DNA of 64,000 bases from SZUA-547 sp963669265. GTDB taxonomy: Bacteria; Pseudomonadota; Alphaproteobacteria; Rhodobacterales; Rhodobacteraceae. This document shows positions 1-8,375 of the stretch, one piece after another (the stretch's first letter is position 1; each line of letters begins with the position of its first letter). The stretch spans positions 1,488,001-1,552,000 of the forward strand of contig OY769916.1 of the NCBI GenBank assembly GCA_963669265.1. Direction: 5' to 3'. The notes beneath the pieces are model-generated. The model made no database searches. It had not been told where the DNA came from and worked only from the letters and a program-made list of their open reading frames with translations. Made by a program: the position numbers and the translations under genes.

Positions 1-1
1 C

Positions 2-214
2 ATTGATCCGGATGACGGCACGAAGGTAAACTTGCGTGTTTACATCGACTGTGCGGCCCCGCTTTCCCACTATATCGTCGAAGGTGGCGGCCACACCTGG
101 CCCGGCCGCTCGGATCGCTGGCTGTTGCGGACATTTCTGGGCCGCACGTCGCAGGACCTCGACCTGACGGCCGAGATCGAGAAATTTTTCATAAGGTTAG
201 ATGACGCTCAATAG
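2..214 (+). CDS. C-terminal end of a PHB depolymerase-family (LpqC-like) esterase, 5' truncated
   Basis: Only the last 70 or so residues are present; the reading frame is open from base 2 and the true start lies outside the window. The motif GGGHTWPG followed by LGRTSQDLDLTAEIEKFF is typical of the end of polyhydroxybutyrate depolymerase/feruloyl esterase-like alpha/beta hydrolases (COG3509), and the His in it is the expected catalytic histidine. Full-length relatives are secreted serine hydrolases acting on ester polymers or feruloyl esters, but the Ser and Asp of the triad and any signal peptide cannot be seen here. The stop overlaps by a few bases the stop of the convergent gene on the other strand. 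Confidence 0.75.
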   Translation: MDPDDGTKVNLRVYIDCAAPLSHYIVEGGGHTWPGRSDRWLLRTFLGRTSQDLDLTAEIEKFFIRLDDAQ

Positions 215-663
215 GCCACGCGCGGCGGACGGCTGGTGTCCCGGCAAAGCGCATGATCGAGCGCGCGGGTGATGCAGCTGCGCACCGCGCCGTCATCCAT
301 CGCCGTGTTGACATAGGCGAAGGCCGACCATTCGCCGCTTTCGCCGGTCCTGAGCCACTGCACTTCGCAGGCCGATCCCGAGCCGGGCTTATCGAGCCAC
401 TGCTCGTTGAAGAACTCGATCTTAAACTTCGAATGCGGCGCGCCATAGATGTTCAGATCGTCGGTGCGGGCGGCGTCCACCGCGTCCAAAGCGGCGTTGC
501 GATGGCGCTTCTGATGCGGCCCGTTGATCGCCGCGGTCAGATCGCCGCTCTCGCCGAGACAGGCGGGACGGTCGAGATTGGTGGTCAGTTCCTGGGCGGC
601 GGCGAGACTAGGCGCCAAAGCCGGGGTCAGGATCATCGTCAGAAAGAGAAGAATGCGGGACAT
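208..663 (-). CDS. Small secreted protein of unknown function
   Basis: 151 residues. The start was placed at the ATG that opens a clean signal peptide (MSRILLFLTMILTPALAPSL, then AAAQE as a probable cleavage site); an upstream in-frame extension is not signal-like and was not used. The mature part has cysteines near CLGESGD, SACEVQW, SCITRA and LCRDTS, consistent with two disulfides in an exported protein. A segment reading EWSAFAYVNTAMDDGAVRSC may be part of a small beta-rich fold. I do not recognise the family. It is convergent with the esterase fragment and divergent from rnr. Confidence 0.7.
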   Translation of the reverse strand: MSRILLFLTMILTPALAPSLAAAQELTTNLDRPACLGESGDLTAAINGPHQKRHRNAALDAVDAARTDDLNIYGAPHSKFKIEFFNEQWLDKPGSGSACEVQWLRTGESGEWSAFAYVNTAMDDGAVRSCITRALDHALCRDTSRPPRVAY

Positions 664-788
664 GCTCAAAGCCTCCGTTTTTTTGATTGCCCCCAGTAAG
701 CCCGAATCTGCGCGCAATCGCCAGCACATCCTGCATTGCGCGCGCAATCGGGCATGACGAGGCGGAGCGCGCGTGCTAGAGCCGCCGA

Positions 789-3101
789 ATGACCAGACCT
801 CTTCCCACCAAGGATCAGATCCTCGACTGGATCCGCGACAATCCCGGCACCGTCGGCAAGCGAGAAATCGCGCGCGCTTTCGGCATCAAGGGCGCCGACA
901 GGATCGAGCTGAAGCGCATGCTGCGCGAATTGCAGGCTGACGGTCTGATCACCCGGCCCGCCCGCCGAAGCTATGCTGAGGCTGGCCAACTGCCGCCGGT
1001 CACCGTGCTAATCGCCAGCGAACCCGACCATCTGGGCGATCTACTGGCCACGCCGCAAAACTGGGAGGGCGATGGCGCGCCGCCGAAAATCCTGTTCGTG
1101 CCGAAGCGCGGCGACCCCGCGCTCGGTCCCGGCGATCGGTTTCTGGCCAAGCTCTCTCCGGTCGAGGGCGAGTTCGGCGTCAAATACGAGGCTCGCCTGA
1201 TCCGCAAGCTGGGAACCGGTCCGCGCCGCATTCTGGGCGTTTACCGCAGCGGCGACTTTGGCGGGCGCATTGCGCCCATCGACAAAAAGTCAGACCGCGA
1301 GTGGAAAGTGGAGCCAGGCGACCGCGCGGGCGCGCGAAACGGCGAGTTGGTGGAGGCGGAGCAGATCGGCCCCGCCCGTCTGGGCCTGCCCCGCGCCCGG
1401 ATCGTTGAGCGGCTGGGCGACCCCGGCGCGCCGCGCGCGATCTCTCTCATCGCCGTCCACGAACATGGCATCCCGCATGACTTCCCGGCGGAAGTGGAGA
1501 CCGAAGCGTCAAAGGCTAAACCTGTGAGCCTTGGCGAGCGCGATGATCTGCGCGATCTGCCGCTCCTGACCATCGACCCGGCGGACGCGCGCGACCATGA
1601 CGACGCGGTTTGCGCCCTGCCCGACGACGACCCGACGAACCCCGGCGGCTGGATCGTCTGGATCGCCATCGCTGATGTCGCGCATTATGTCCGCCCCGGC
1701 TCAGCGCTGGATCGGGAGGCGCGCAAGCGCGGCAACTCCTGCTATTTCCCGGATCGCGTCGTGCCGATGTTGCCGGACGGCCTTTCGGGCGATCTCTGTT
1801 CTTTGCATGAAGGCGTCGACAGGCCGTGTATCGCATTGCGTATCACACTGGGACCGCAAGGCGCGAAAAATGCGCATCGGTTCACTCGCGGGCTGATGCG
1901 CTCCCCCGCCAGCCTGACCTATGCGCAGGCGCAAGAAGCGCATGACGGTGCGCCGGACGCGCAGGCGGCGCCGTTGCTTGAGCCGATTGCGCATCTCTTC
2001 AGAGCCTACGCCTCAGCGACCAAAGCGCGGGAGCGCAGACAGCCCCTGCACCTCGATCTTTCAGAGCGCCGTATCGTATTGAATGACACAGGCGAAGTGA
2101 CCTCGGTGGACTTCCGCGAGCGCTTTGACGCCCACCGCCTGATCGAGGAGTTCATGATCCTCGCCAATGTCTGCGCCGCAGAGACGCTGGAGGCGGCCAG
2201 CAGGGCGCTTCTCTACCGCGTGCATGAGCAACCGAACCCGGAGAAGCTGGAGGCCCTCAGAGAGACCGCTGAGAGCGTGGGCCTGACCCTCGCCAAAGGG
2301 CAGGTTCTCAAGACCGCGCATCTGAACCGACTGCTGGACGGCGCGGCGGGGTCGGAACACGCCGAAATGATCAACCTCTCCGTCTTGCGCGCGCAGACGC
2401 AGGCCTATTACAGCCCGGAGAATTTCGGACATTTCGGACTGAACCTGGCGCGCTATGCGCATTTCACCTCGCCCATCCGGCGTTACGCGGACCTTATCGT
2501 GCATCGCGCCCTCATCGCCGCACATGGGTGGGGGCCGGATTCCCGTAAAGATGGGCAGAACATCGCCGAGGCGGACGGGCTGCAAGAGACGGCCGCGCAT
2601 ATCTCCATGACCGAGCGCCGGGCCATGGAGGCCGAACGCGACACGACGGATCGCTATCTGGCGGCGTTCATGGAGGATAAGATCGGCGCCGAGTTCGAAG
2701 GCAAGATCGCGGGCGTCGCGAGATTCGGCATATTCGTAAAGCTTGACGAAACAGGTGCGGACGGGCTGGTGCCGGTCTCCACCATCGGGCGCGAATACTT
2801 TCGCTATGACGACGCGGCGCGTACGCTGACCGGCGAGGAGACCGGACGTGTGCTGCGCCTTGGCCAGCGCGCGACGGTGCGCCTGACCGAGGCCGCGCCG
2901 CTGACAGGCGGATTGCTGTTCGAATTGCTGGCGCTGGAGGACGACAAGATCAGCGGCCGCGGACGGTCGGGCGGCCCACGCTCCGGCGGACAGGGGCGCG
3001 GCAAATCGGGGCCCAATCCCAAGCGAAAGCTGTCCCGCTCCAAGATCAAGAAGGCGAAGGCCGCGCGCAAGGCGAAGCGCGGCAAAATACACGGCCGGTG
3101 A
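789..3101 (+). CDS. rnr: Ribonuclease R
   Basis: 770 residues, the usual length. It degrades structured RNA 3' to 5', giving mononucleotides, in mRNA decay and in tmRNA and rRNA quality control in the cytoplasm. Order of domains: N-terminal winged helix (about 1-60), cold-shock-like OB domains, the catalytic RNB domain beginning near residue 260 with the metal-binding motif IDPADARDHDDAV, an S1 domain at about 630-715 (GIFVKLDETGADGLVPVSTI) and a Lys/Arg-rich tail (about 720-770) typical of RNase R and absent from RNase II. The RNB arginine/proline motif TSPIRRYADLIVH is intact. The ATG follows a divergent upstream region carrying a 14-bp palindrome. Confidence 0.97.
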   Translation: MTRPLPTKDQILDWIRDNPGTVGKREIARAFGIKGADRIELKRMLRELQADGLITRPARRSYAEAGQLPPVTVLIASEPDHLGDLLATPQNWEGDGAPPKILFVPKRGDPALGPGDRFLAKLSPVEGEFGVKYEARLIRKLGTGPRRILGVYRSGDFGGRIAPIDKKSDREWKVEPGDRAGARNGELVEAEQIGPARLGLPRARIVERLGDPGAPRAISLIAVHEHGIPHDFPAEVETEASKAKPVSLGERDDLRDLPLLTIDPADARDHDDAVCALPDDDPTNPGGWIVWIAIADVAHYVRPGSALDREARKRGNSCYFPDRVVPMLPDGLSGDLCSLHEGVDRPCIALRITLGPQGAKNAHRFTRGLMRSPASLTYAQAQEAHDGAPDAQAAPLLEPIAHLFRAYASATKARERRQPLHLDLSERRIVLNDTGEVTSVDFRERFDAHRLIEEFMILANVCAAETLEAASRALLYRVHEQPNPEKLEALRETAESVGLTLAKGQVLKTAHLNRLLDGAAGSEHAEMINLSVLRAQTQAYYSPENFGHFGLNLARYAHFTSPIRRYADLIVHRALIAAHGWGPDSRKDGQNIAEADGLQETAAHISMTERRAMEAERDTTDRYLAAFMEDKIGAEFEGKIAGVARFGIFVKLDETGADGLVPVSTIGREYFRYDDAARTLTGEETGRVLRLGQRATVRLTEAAPLTGGLLFELLALEDDKISGRGRSGGPRSGGQGRGKSGPNPKRKLSRSKIKKAKAARKAKRGKIHGR

Positions 3102-3157
3102 TCGACATTTGACGATGTGCTACCGTGCGCGCCCATTGATCTTAAACGGCGCGGAAC

Positions 3158-4042
3158 ATGCAACATCCCTCCCCTCTCGAAACGGCTCTAAAGCGGGATC
3201 GCTGGATCACCCTGGCAGCGCTCGCGCTGGTGATCGTCGCCTCCTGGTTCTGGGTGCTGAAGGGCGCCGGCATGGAGATGAGCGCGATCGAGATGTCGTC
3301 GATCGAGATGGCGCTTGGGCCGAAGGCGGGCGGTCCGGCGGCCATGTCAGGCATGGGCGACATGGAGATGTCCGGCATGGGTGGGATGTCGGCGTCGATG
3401 GCCGCGCCCGCGCTCTGGACCGGCGAATACGCGTTGCTGATGTTCGCCATGTGGTGGGTGATGATGCTGGCGATGATGCTGCCGAGCGCGTCGCCCACGA
3501 TCCTGCTATTCGCCGCGATCAAGCGTCGACGCGCCTCGGTGACAGACTCCAGCCTGCCCGCCATATCCGCGTTCACCATAGGGTACGGCGTGATCTGGGC
3601 GGTGTTCTCCCTTCTCGCGGTGACGCTGCAATGGGGGTTCGAGCGGGCAGGCGTGCTATCGCCAATGATGATGAACGCGACCAGCCTGACGATGGCGGGC
3701 GCCCTGTTGCTCGCCGCCGGCCTCTACCAGTTCACCCCACTGAAACAGGCCTGCCTGCGTCACTGCCGGAGCCCGGCGCATTTCCTATCGCAGCATTGGC
3801 GAAAGACTGTCGGCGGCGCCTTCGCCGTCGGCGCCCGGCACGGCGCCTATTGCCTGGGCTGCTGCTGGGCTCTGATGGCTCTGCTGTTCTTTGGCGGCGT
3901 GATGAATCTGTGGTGGGTGGCGGGACTCGCGGCGCTCGTGGCGGTGGAGAAGCTTATCCCGCGCGGCGCCTGGGTCGGCCGCCTGCTCGGCGTCTTGCTG
4001 ATGCTGTGGGGGGCCTGGTTCATTTGGCGTGCGCTGACATAG
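3158..4042 (+). CDS. DUF2182 membrane protein with a Met-rich periplasmic-type loop
   Basis: 294 residues. It has a first membrane helix at about 17-34, a long loop (39-81) containing eleven methionines in motifs such as MSGMGDMEMSGMGGM, then several more membrane helices. The motifs WWVMMLAMMLPSASP and YCLGCCWALMALLFFGGVMN are characteristic of DUF2182, annotated as predicted metal-binding integral membrane proteins. Function is not established; the Met clusters and the CxGCC motif suggest copper or another soft metal (inference). The family usually has a shorter loop here as far as I recall. It follows rnr by about 55 bases, without an obvious terminator, and may be read with it. Confidence 0.85.
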   Translation: MQHPSPLETALKRDRWITLAALALVIVASWFWVLKGAGMEMSAIEMSSIEMALGPKAGGPAAMSGMGDMEMSGMGGMSASMAAPALWTGEYALLMFAMWWVMMLAMMLPSASPTILLFAAIKRRRASVTDSSLPAISAFTIGYGVIWAVFSLLAVTLQWGFERAGVLSPMMMNATSLTMAGALLLAAGLYQFTPLKQACLRHCRSPAHFLSQHWRKTVGGAFAVGARHGAYCLGCCWALMALLFFGGVMNLWWVAGLAALVAVEKLIPRGAWVGRLLGVLLMLWGAWFIWRALT

Positions 4043-4070
4043 CCGCGCCGCAGAGCGTTCTCTGTCGGGC

Positions 4071-4427
4071 TTATTCCAAGGGGACCAGACGGATCATCTT
4101 TTTGTCGAACACCCGCAGGACCTGCGCCAGATCGCGACCGCGCTTCAGAATGCGCCCGTCCATGGCGATCACCGAATACGCGCCTTGCCGCGCGGCCAGC
4201 CGGGGATTCTTTTCGATCGTGTACATCGGCCGCTCCGACGCGCGCCGGAACACCGAGAAAACGGCGACGTCGCGCAAATAGTCGATGGCGTAGTCGCGCC
4301 ATTCACCTGCGGCGACCATGCGCCCATAGACTGAGAGAATCGATGTGAGTTCGCGCCGATCGAAGCGCACCTCCGGTGGAGCGGCGCGCCCCCCGGAGGC
4401 GAAATGTGAGGTATCGCCGCCATCCAT
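4071..4427 (-). CDS. DUF2794 domain protein
   Basis: 118 residues from the ATG chosen here; an alternative start lies 12 codons upstream, but that extension looks non-conserved. The core, FDRRELTSILSVYGRMVAAG followed by EWRDYAIDYLRDVAVFSVFRR and ending LAQVLRVFDKKMIRLV, matches the small DUF2794 family common in Rhodobacterales and other alphaproteobacteria. Function is unknown. No signal peptide or membrane helix. It is convergent with the DUF2182 gene and stands alone on its strand. Confidence 0.85.
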   Translation of the reverse strand: MDGGDTSHFASGGRAAPPEVRFDRRELTSILSVYGRMVAAGEWRDYAIDYLRDVAVFSVFRRASERPMYTIEKNPRLAARQGAYSVIAMDGRILKRGRDLAQVLRVFDKKMIRLVPLE

Positions 4428-4817
4428 GGGGCCAGCATGCCGCGCCAAGCCCCGTTCGCGCAAGCCTTTGAACGATATTTCGTAAAATCGGCCGGTTTTT
4501 CCCGCGCATCGCCGTTTCGCGTCGCGACAAATAACGCCCTTGCCTCAAACCTGCCTAATTCTTGACCTGTCGCCGCCCTGATCGGCCCGGATAACCCTGA
4601 TGCAGCGAGTAACGCTGGTCCGGCGCCGCGGCCCACAGCCCCCACCCCGATCGCGGCGTCGGACACCCAACCGCGCAAAACCCAAAGACATTCGCCTAAG
4701 AGGACCGTCAACAGGCGGTGCAATGGCTATGCGCAAGGCCGCACGCGCCGACATGCTCTGAACGGTACTTGTGAGTGTACTTTGACGGCTTTGTAATCGA
4801 CCGGCCCGAATTCGGGG
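4428..4817. other. 390-base gap between DUF2794 and hspQ: no gene recognised
   Basis: Short open frames on both strands lack a ribosome binding site or recognisable product. The stretch should carry the DUF2794 promoter, but no convincing -35/-10 pair stands out. A perfect 12-base palindrome CCCGAATTCGGG sits immediately after the hspQ stop; it has no loop or T-run, so it is not a standard terminator. Confidence 0.6.
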
Positions 4818-5144
4818 TCAGTGCAGCGGCGTTTCCGCCTGATAATGCCCGTCGTCGAGTTCGCCAAAGCTCTCAAGCACATCCGGGTGATCCACCGGAT
4901 CGCCGGATGTGTCCAGCACCAGATTCTGCTCGGAGACATAGGCCGTGTAATAGCTCGTCTCGTTCTCGGCATAGAGGTGATAGAAGGGCTGGTCCTTGGA
5001 CGGACGCACCTCTTCGGGAATCGATTCCCACCACTCGTCCGCGTTTGCGAAGACCGGATCGATGTCGAAGATCACGCCGCGAAACGGGTACATCCGGTGC
5101 TTAACCACCTGACCGATTTGAAATTTCGCGCTCGCGCTGAGCAT
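4818..5144 (-). CDS. hspQ: Heat shock protein HspQ (YccV-like hemimethylated-DNA-binding fold)
   Basis: 108 residues, full length. Motifs AKFQIGQVVKHRMYPFRGVI, FDIDPVF, WWESIPEEVRPSKDQPFYHL and YTAYVSEQNLV are diagnostic of HspQ. In enterobacteria this protein is a heat-shock product that acts as an adaptor/specificity factor for the Lon protease and was first noted for binding hemimethylated oriC DNA; the role here is inferred by family. It is cytoplasmic, with no signal peptide. The upstream region was inspected for a sigma-32 promoter and no clear match was seen. Confidence 0.93.
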   Translation of the reverse strand: MLSASAKFQIGQVVKHRMYPFRGVIFDIDPVFANADEWWESIPEEVRPSKDQPFYHLYAENETSYYTAYVSEQNLVLDTSGDPVDHPDVLESFGELDDGHYQAETPLH

Positions 5145-5243
5145 CGTCCCAGCCTCTCACTACAGCATCCCCGGCGCCGCGCCGACGATGTCTAAAACTT
5201 TCACAGCGTGTATGGGAGTGAAACGTAGGCGCCAAAACTTGAA

Positions 5244-5426
5244 CTACAACCGTTCCGCAACCGCTGGGCGCAGATCACCCGGCAGGTGTCGCCCAAATGT
5301 CGCCCCATTTTTCGGCCGCTTGATTTCCGCCAGATCCTCCGATGACAGAATTTCACGATAGCGCCCCTGTGAAACATCGCTAAGCTGCTGCGCGCGCGCC
5401 TCTGTTGCTGAATTCGCGCCCGCCAT
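5244..5426 (-). CDS. Possible small protein, low confidence
   Basis: A 60-residue open frame starting MAGANSATEARAQQLSDVSQ, with a purine-rich GGGTGGA immediately before the ATG. Its composition (many charged residues, KRPKNGATFGRHLPGDLRP) is protein-like, but third-position G/C is weaker than in neighbouring genes and I recognise no family. It is divergent from the AEC transporter gene with only about 25 bases between starts, so the region could equally be just that gene's promoter. Confidence 0.28.
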   Translation of the reverse strand: MAGANSATEARAQQLSDVSQGRYREILSSEDLAEIKRPKNGATFGRHLPGDLRPAVAERL

Positions 5427-5450
5427 TCCACCCGTTTCTTCAGGGCCGCC

Positions 5451-6326
5451 ATGCTTATTCAAGTCTTGCAGATCGTCGCGCCGGTCATCCTGCTGGCGGC
5501 TGGCGGCTTCATCTGGCAGCGCCGGGGATATGTGTTCGATCTGGAATTCGTGACGCTGATGAGCATGCAGGTCGCGGTGCCCTGCCTGATCTTTTCGGTT
5601 CTCTCCACGATCGAGATTGATCCGGCGGCGTTTCGTCAGATCGCGCTGGCCGCGCTGGTGGCCTATCTCGCCGTCGCGGCGGGGGCGTATATCTTCATCC
5701 GCCTCGCGCGTCTGAACATGCGCGCCTTTCTGGCGCCGACGATTTTCGGCAATACCGGCAATATCGGCCTGCCGATCGTCTTGTTCGCGTTTGGCGAGAC
5801 CGGCCTCGGCTACGCGATGGTCATCTTCGCGGTGATGATCGTGCTGAACTTCACGGCCGGGCTGTGGCTGGTTTCCGGCGATCCGACGCCCAAAGCGGCG
5901 TTTCGCCAGCCGACCGTCTACGCCTCGATCCTGGGCTCGGTCTTCGCTTTGGCGGGATGGCGCCTGCCGGAATGGGCCGCGAACACCATCGATCTGACCG
6001 GGCAGATGGCGATCCCGCTGATGCTGATTACGCTCGGCGTCTCGATCGCCAAGCTTTCAGTCAGCGATGCGAGGATGATGACATTCGTCTCGGTCGTCAG
6101 GCTGCTGATTTGCGCGGCCAGCGCCGCGGGCGCGGCCTGGATGTTCGGCCTCGATCCGATCGCGACCAGCGCGCTGATCCTGCAACTGATCATGCCGGTG
6201 GCGGTCACCAGTTACATGCTGGCCGCGCGCTATAATGCAGAGCCGGATCGCATCGCCGGGCTGGTGGTGATCTCGACGCTCGTCGCGCTTGTCACGATCC
6301 CGGTCGCCCTTCCCCTGTTGCTGTAA
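5451..6326 (+). CDS. AEC (auxin efflux carrier) family transporter
   Basis: 291 residues with about ten membrane helices in two inverted halves. Conserved features of the AEC family are visible: GNTGNIGLPIVLFAFGETGL in helix 4, the DLTGQMAIPLMLITLGVSIA segment, and the final MPVAVTSYMLAARYNAEPD region. Members export or import small organic acids (malonate, malate) or auxin-like compounds across the inner membrane; substrate cannot be predicted here. The ATG is at the first hydrophobic segment. It is followed 45 bases later by the lipoprotein gene in the same direction. Confidence 0.9.
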   Translation: MLIQVLQIVAPVILLAAGGFIWQRRGYVFDLEFVTLMSMQVAVPCLIFSVLSTIEIDPAAFRQIALAALVAYLAVAAGAYIFIRLARLNMRAFLAPTIFGNTGNIGLPIVLFAFGETGLGYAMVIFAVMIVLNFTAGLWLVSGDPTPKAAFRQPTVYASILGSVFALAGWRLPEWAANTIDLTGQMAIPLMLITLGVSIAKLSVSDARMMTFVSVVRLLICAASAAGAAWMFGLDPIATSALILQLIMPVAVTSYMLAARYNAEPDRIAGLVVISTLVALVTIPVALPLLL

Positions 6327-6371
6327 CGCAGTGCTTTATCGACGCGCCTGAATTGGGTATGCTGCCCAGCT

Positions 6372-7004
6372 ATGAGGCGAAAGAAAGCGCGCAAAGCGCA
6401 GCGGCGGAAACGCGTCGCGATCTGGAAGAGAGCAGTTTTCGGCGGTCTGCTGACGGCCGGGCTTTTCGCATGCGCGTCGAACGCGCCGCCGCGGCAGGCC
6501 AACAATTTGTGCGAAATTTTCGACGAGAAATCCGGCTGGCTGGACGCCGCCGAAGACGCCGAGGGCCGCTGGGGGACGCCGATCCCGATCAAGATGGCGA
6601 TCATGTGGCGTGAGTCCAGCTATATCCATGACGCCGAACCCCCTGAAAAACATGTGCTTTGGGTGGTGCCGTGGGGGCGGGTCTCCTCCGCATACGGCTA
6701 CGCGCAGGCGTTGGACGGAACCTGGGGCGATTACCAGAAGGCGACCGGGCGCAGGGGCGCCGACCGGGATGATTTTGATGACGCGATCGATTTCATCGGC
6801 TGGTATATGGCGCAGACCAATTCCCGCGCGGGCGTCTCAATGAACGACGCCTACAGCCACTACCTCGCCTATCATGAGGGCATCACCGGCTACCGGCGCG
6901 GTTCCTATAAGGGCAAGACCGGCGTGCAGCGCGCCGCGCGGCAGGTCGCCCGCCAGGCGGAAGCCTACCAGCGTCAGTTCTCGGTTTGCCGGACCAGTCT
7001 CTAG
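6372..7004 (+). CDS. Lytic transglycosylase-like (SLT fold) lipoprotein
   Basis: 210 residues. A very basic N-terminus (MRRKKARKAQRRKR) precedes a hydrophobic segment and lipobox LFAC, so Cys34 should be lipid-modified. The downstream part has the SLT-type motif IKMAIMWRESSY, with Glu81 as the likely catalytic acid, followed by SSAYGYAQALDGTWGDYQ, a pattern of muramidase-like transglycosylases that cleave peptidoglycan glycan chains. Ends with a basic helix. Likely an outer-membrane or periplasmic cell-wall enzyme, but activity is inferred from the fold. Genes of this type are common as stand-alone copies in alphaproteobacteria. Confidence 0.8.
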   Translation: MRRKKARKAQRRKRVAIWKRAVFGGLLTAGLFACASNAPPRQANNLCEIFDEKSGWLDAAEDAEGRWGTPIPIKMAIMWRESSYIHDAEPPEKHVLWVVPWGRVSSAYGYAQALDGTWGDYQKATGRRGADRDDFDDAIDFIGWYMAQTNSRAGVSMNDAYSHYLAYHEGITGYRRGSYKGKTGVQRAARQVARQAEAYQRQFSVCRTSL

Positions 7005-7019
7005 CCCGTCTCGTCAGAC

Positions 7020-8219
7020 TTAACGCGACAGCCAGTCCCCAAACCGTTGATTGAGAGCGGCCCGATTTTCGGTCCAGAATCCGACATCGTGGCTCAGCGC
7101 GCCCGCCAGCGCGGCGGGCGCGGTCGGGGAATTCGGCGCGCCGCCCGCCTCCGCCGCCAGAGCCCCCGCGGAACGGCGCGACGGTCCATAGCCGGTGATC
7201 GGGACCTGCGCCGCCTGCCGCTCAACCCCAGTCGCAAAGCCGAGAAAATCGAGCGCCGCCAGCCGGTTTGGCGCGCCTTTCGGGGCGGCGAGCATGTTGA
7301 ACCGCAAAATCCGCGCCTCCGGGATCACGCCCACCGGCGCGTCCGGCGCCAGCCCCCGGTGATAGGCGGTCGTCATCGCCACACGTTTCTCGGCCAGCAT
7401 CGACGGCGGCTCCACGCCGGCGCGCCACCAGACGACCTGCGGGCGGATCTGATCGAGCTTGGCGAAGGCCCGGCGCACCCCCTCCTCCGTCGCGAGCGCC
7501 CCATAGACCTCGCCCGGCGCGACGCCGTCGGCGAGCAGGGCCAGCTCCAGATTGCCCTCGGGCGTCTGGCGCATCCCACGCGGTCCGGGAAACCGCTCCA
7601 GATCGAAGAAATCGGCGATTGTCTGCGGCGCGCGGGAGCCCGACACCTGAATATGGGCGGAGGCGAGCGCGTAGACCTCGACGATGGAGAGGGTCGAGAG
7701 ACCCACGCCCATCTCCCGCCCCAGCGCCGCGCGAAGATCGGCTGGAGCAGTGCGCTCCAGATCCAGCTCCGCCACGCCGCCGGGAAAGAGACCGCGATCA
7801 TAGGCGATCACGGTGGACCAGACCGCGTGGGCGATGGCGCAAGGCTCCAGCGCGCCGGGAACGAAATCGTCGGCCGCCGCCGCGCCATCCGGGCTGCCGG
7901 GCAGCGTCGCGGGGTCGATCGGCTCCAGCAGCCCGAGATCGCAAAGCATGCGGGCGTCGGCCCGCTCCAGATCAACGACATCCCACTGGATCGTGCCCTG
8001 CTCCACCTCGCGGCGCAGCGATGCGACGGCGCCGTCGAAGGTCGTCATGCTGGCGGTCTTACCGCGCGCCGCCATCCATGGCTCCACGAACGCCGTTTTC
8101 TGCGCGTCCGCATAGTCCCCGCCCCAGGACGCGATGGTTAGATCCGTAGAATGCGCGACGGTCGGCGCGAGACCGAGCGACAGCGCGGCGGCGCGCGTCA
8201 GGCGGGAGATCGGCGGCAT
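7020..8219 (-). CDS. Orphan ABC transporter solute-binding protein (spermidine/putrescine-like)
   Basis: 399 residues from the ATG that starts the signal peptide MPPISRLTRAAALSLGLAPT; AAGGA about 11 bases upstream supports it, although an in-frame ATG pair 14 codons further up is also possible. The mature start DLTIASWGGDYADAQKTAFV is typical of periplasmic binding proteins of the polyamine/iron class (PF13416), as are WDVVDLERAD and GVGLSTLSIVEVYALASA. No permease or ATPase gene is adjacent, so the transporter partner must be encoded elsewhere. The gene is divergent from the LysR regulator, which may control it (inference from arrangement only). Confidence 0.85.
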   Translation of the reverse strand: MPPISRLTRAAALSLGLAPTVAHSTDLTIASWGGDYADAQKTAFVEPWMAARGKTASMTTFDGAVASLRREVEQGTIQWDVVDLERADARMLCDLGLLEPIDPATLPGSPDGAAAADDFVPGALEPCAIAHAVWSTVIAYDRGLFPGGVAELDLERTAPADLRAALGREMGVGLSTLSIVEVYALASAHIQVSGSRAPQTIADFFDLERFPGPRGMRQTPEGNLELALLADGVAPGEVYGALATEEGVRRAFAKLDQIRPQVVWWRAGVEPPSMLAEKRVAMTTAYHRGLAPDAPVGVIPEARILRFNMLAAPKGAPNRLAALDFLGFATGVERQAAQVPITGYGPSRRSAGALAAEAGGAPNSPTAPAALAGALSHDVGFWTENRAALNQRFGDWLSR

Positions 8220-8375
8220 CAGCGGGACGGTCCTTAGATAGGGGCGCGGGACGGGCATCATCGCCCCTAGCCGTGCGCGGCGCAAGCCAACCAACGGCTT
8301 TGGCGCTCGTTCCGTTTCAATTGACAATTTCCGTTAATCTTTCAAACTATCCATGATCAGGAAACGGAGGACGAC

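Noticed and set aside
2061..3092. Long minus-strand open frame opposite rnr
   Set aside because: Its translation is Arg/Leu-rich without family motifs; the plus strand encodes an intact RNase R, so this is a high-GC shadow frame.
4545..4754. Arg-rich open frames in the DUF2794-hspQ gap
   Set aside because: Low-complexity high-GC translation, no start signals and no family.
5145..5243. Sigma-32 heat-shock promoter for hspQ
   Set aside because: A CCCATACA-like -10 is visible but no CTTGAA at the right spacing and orientation.
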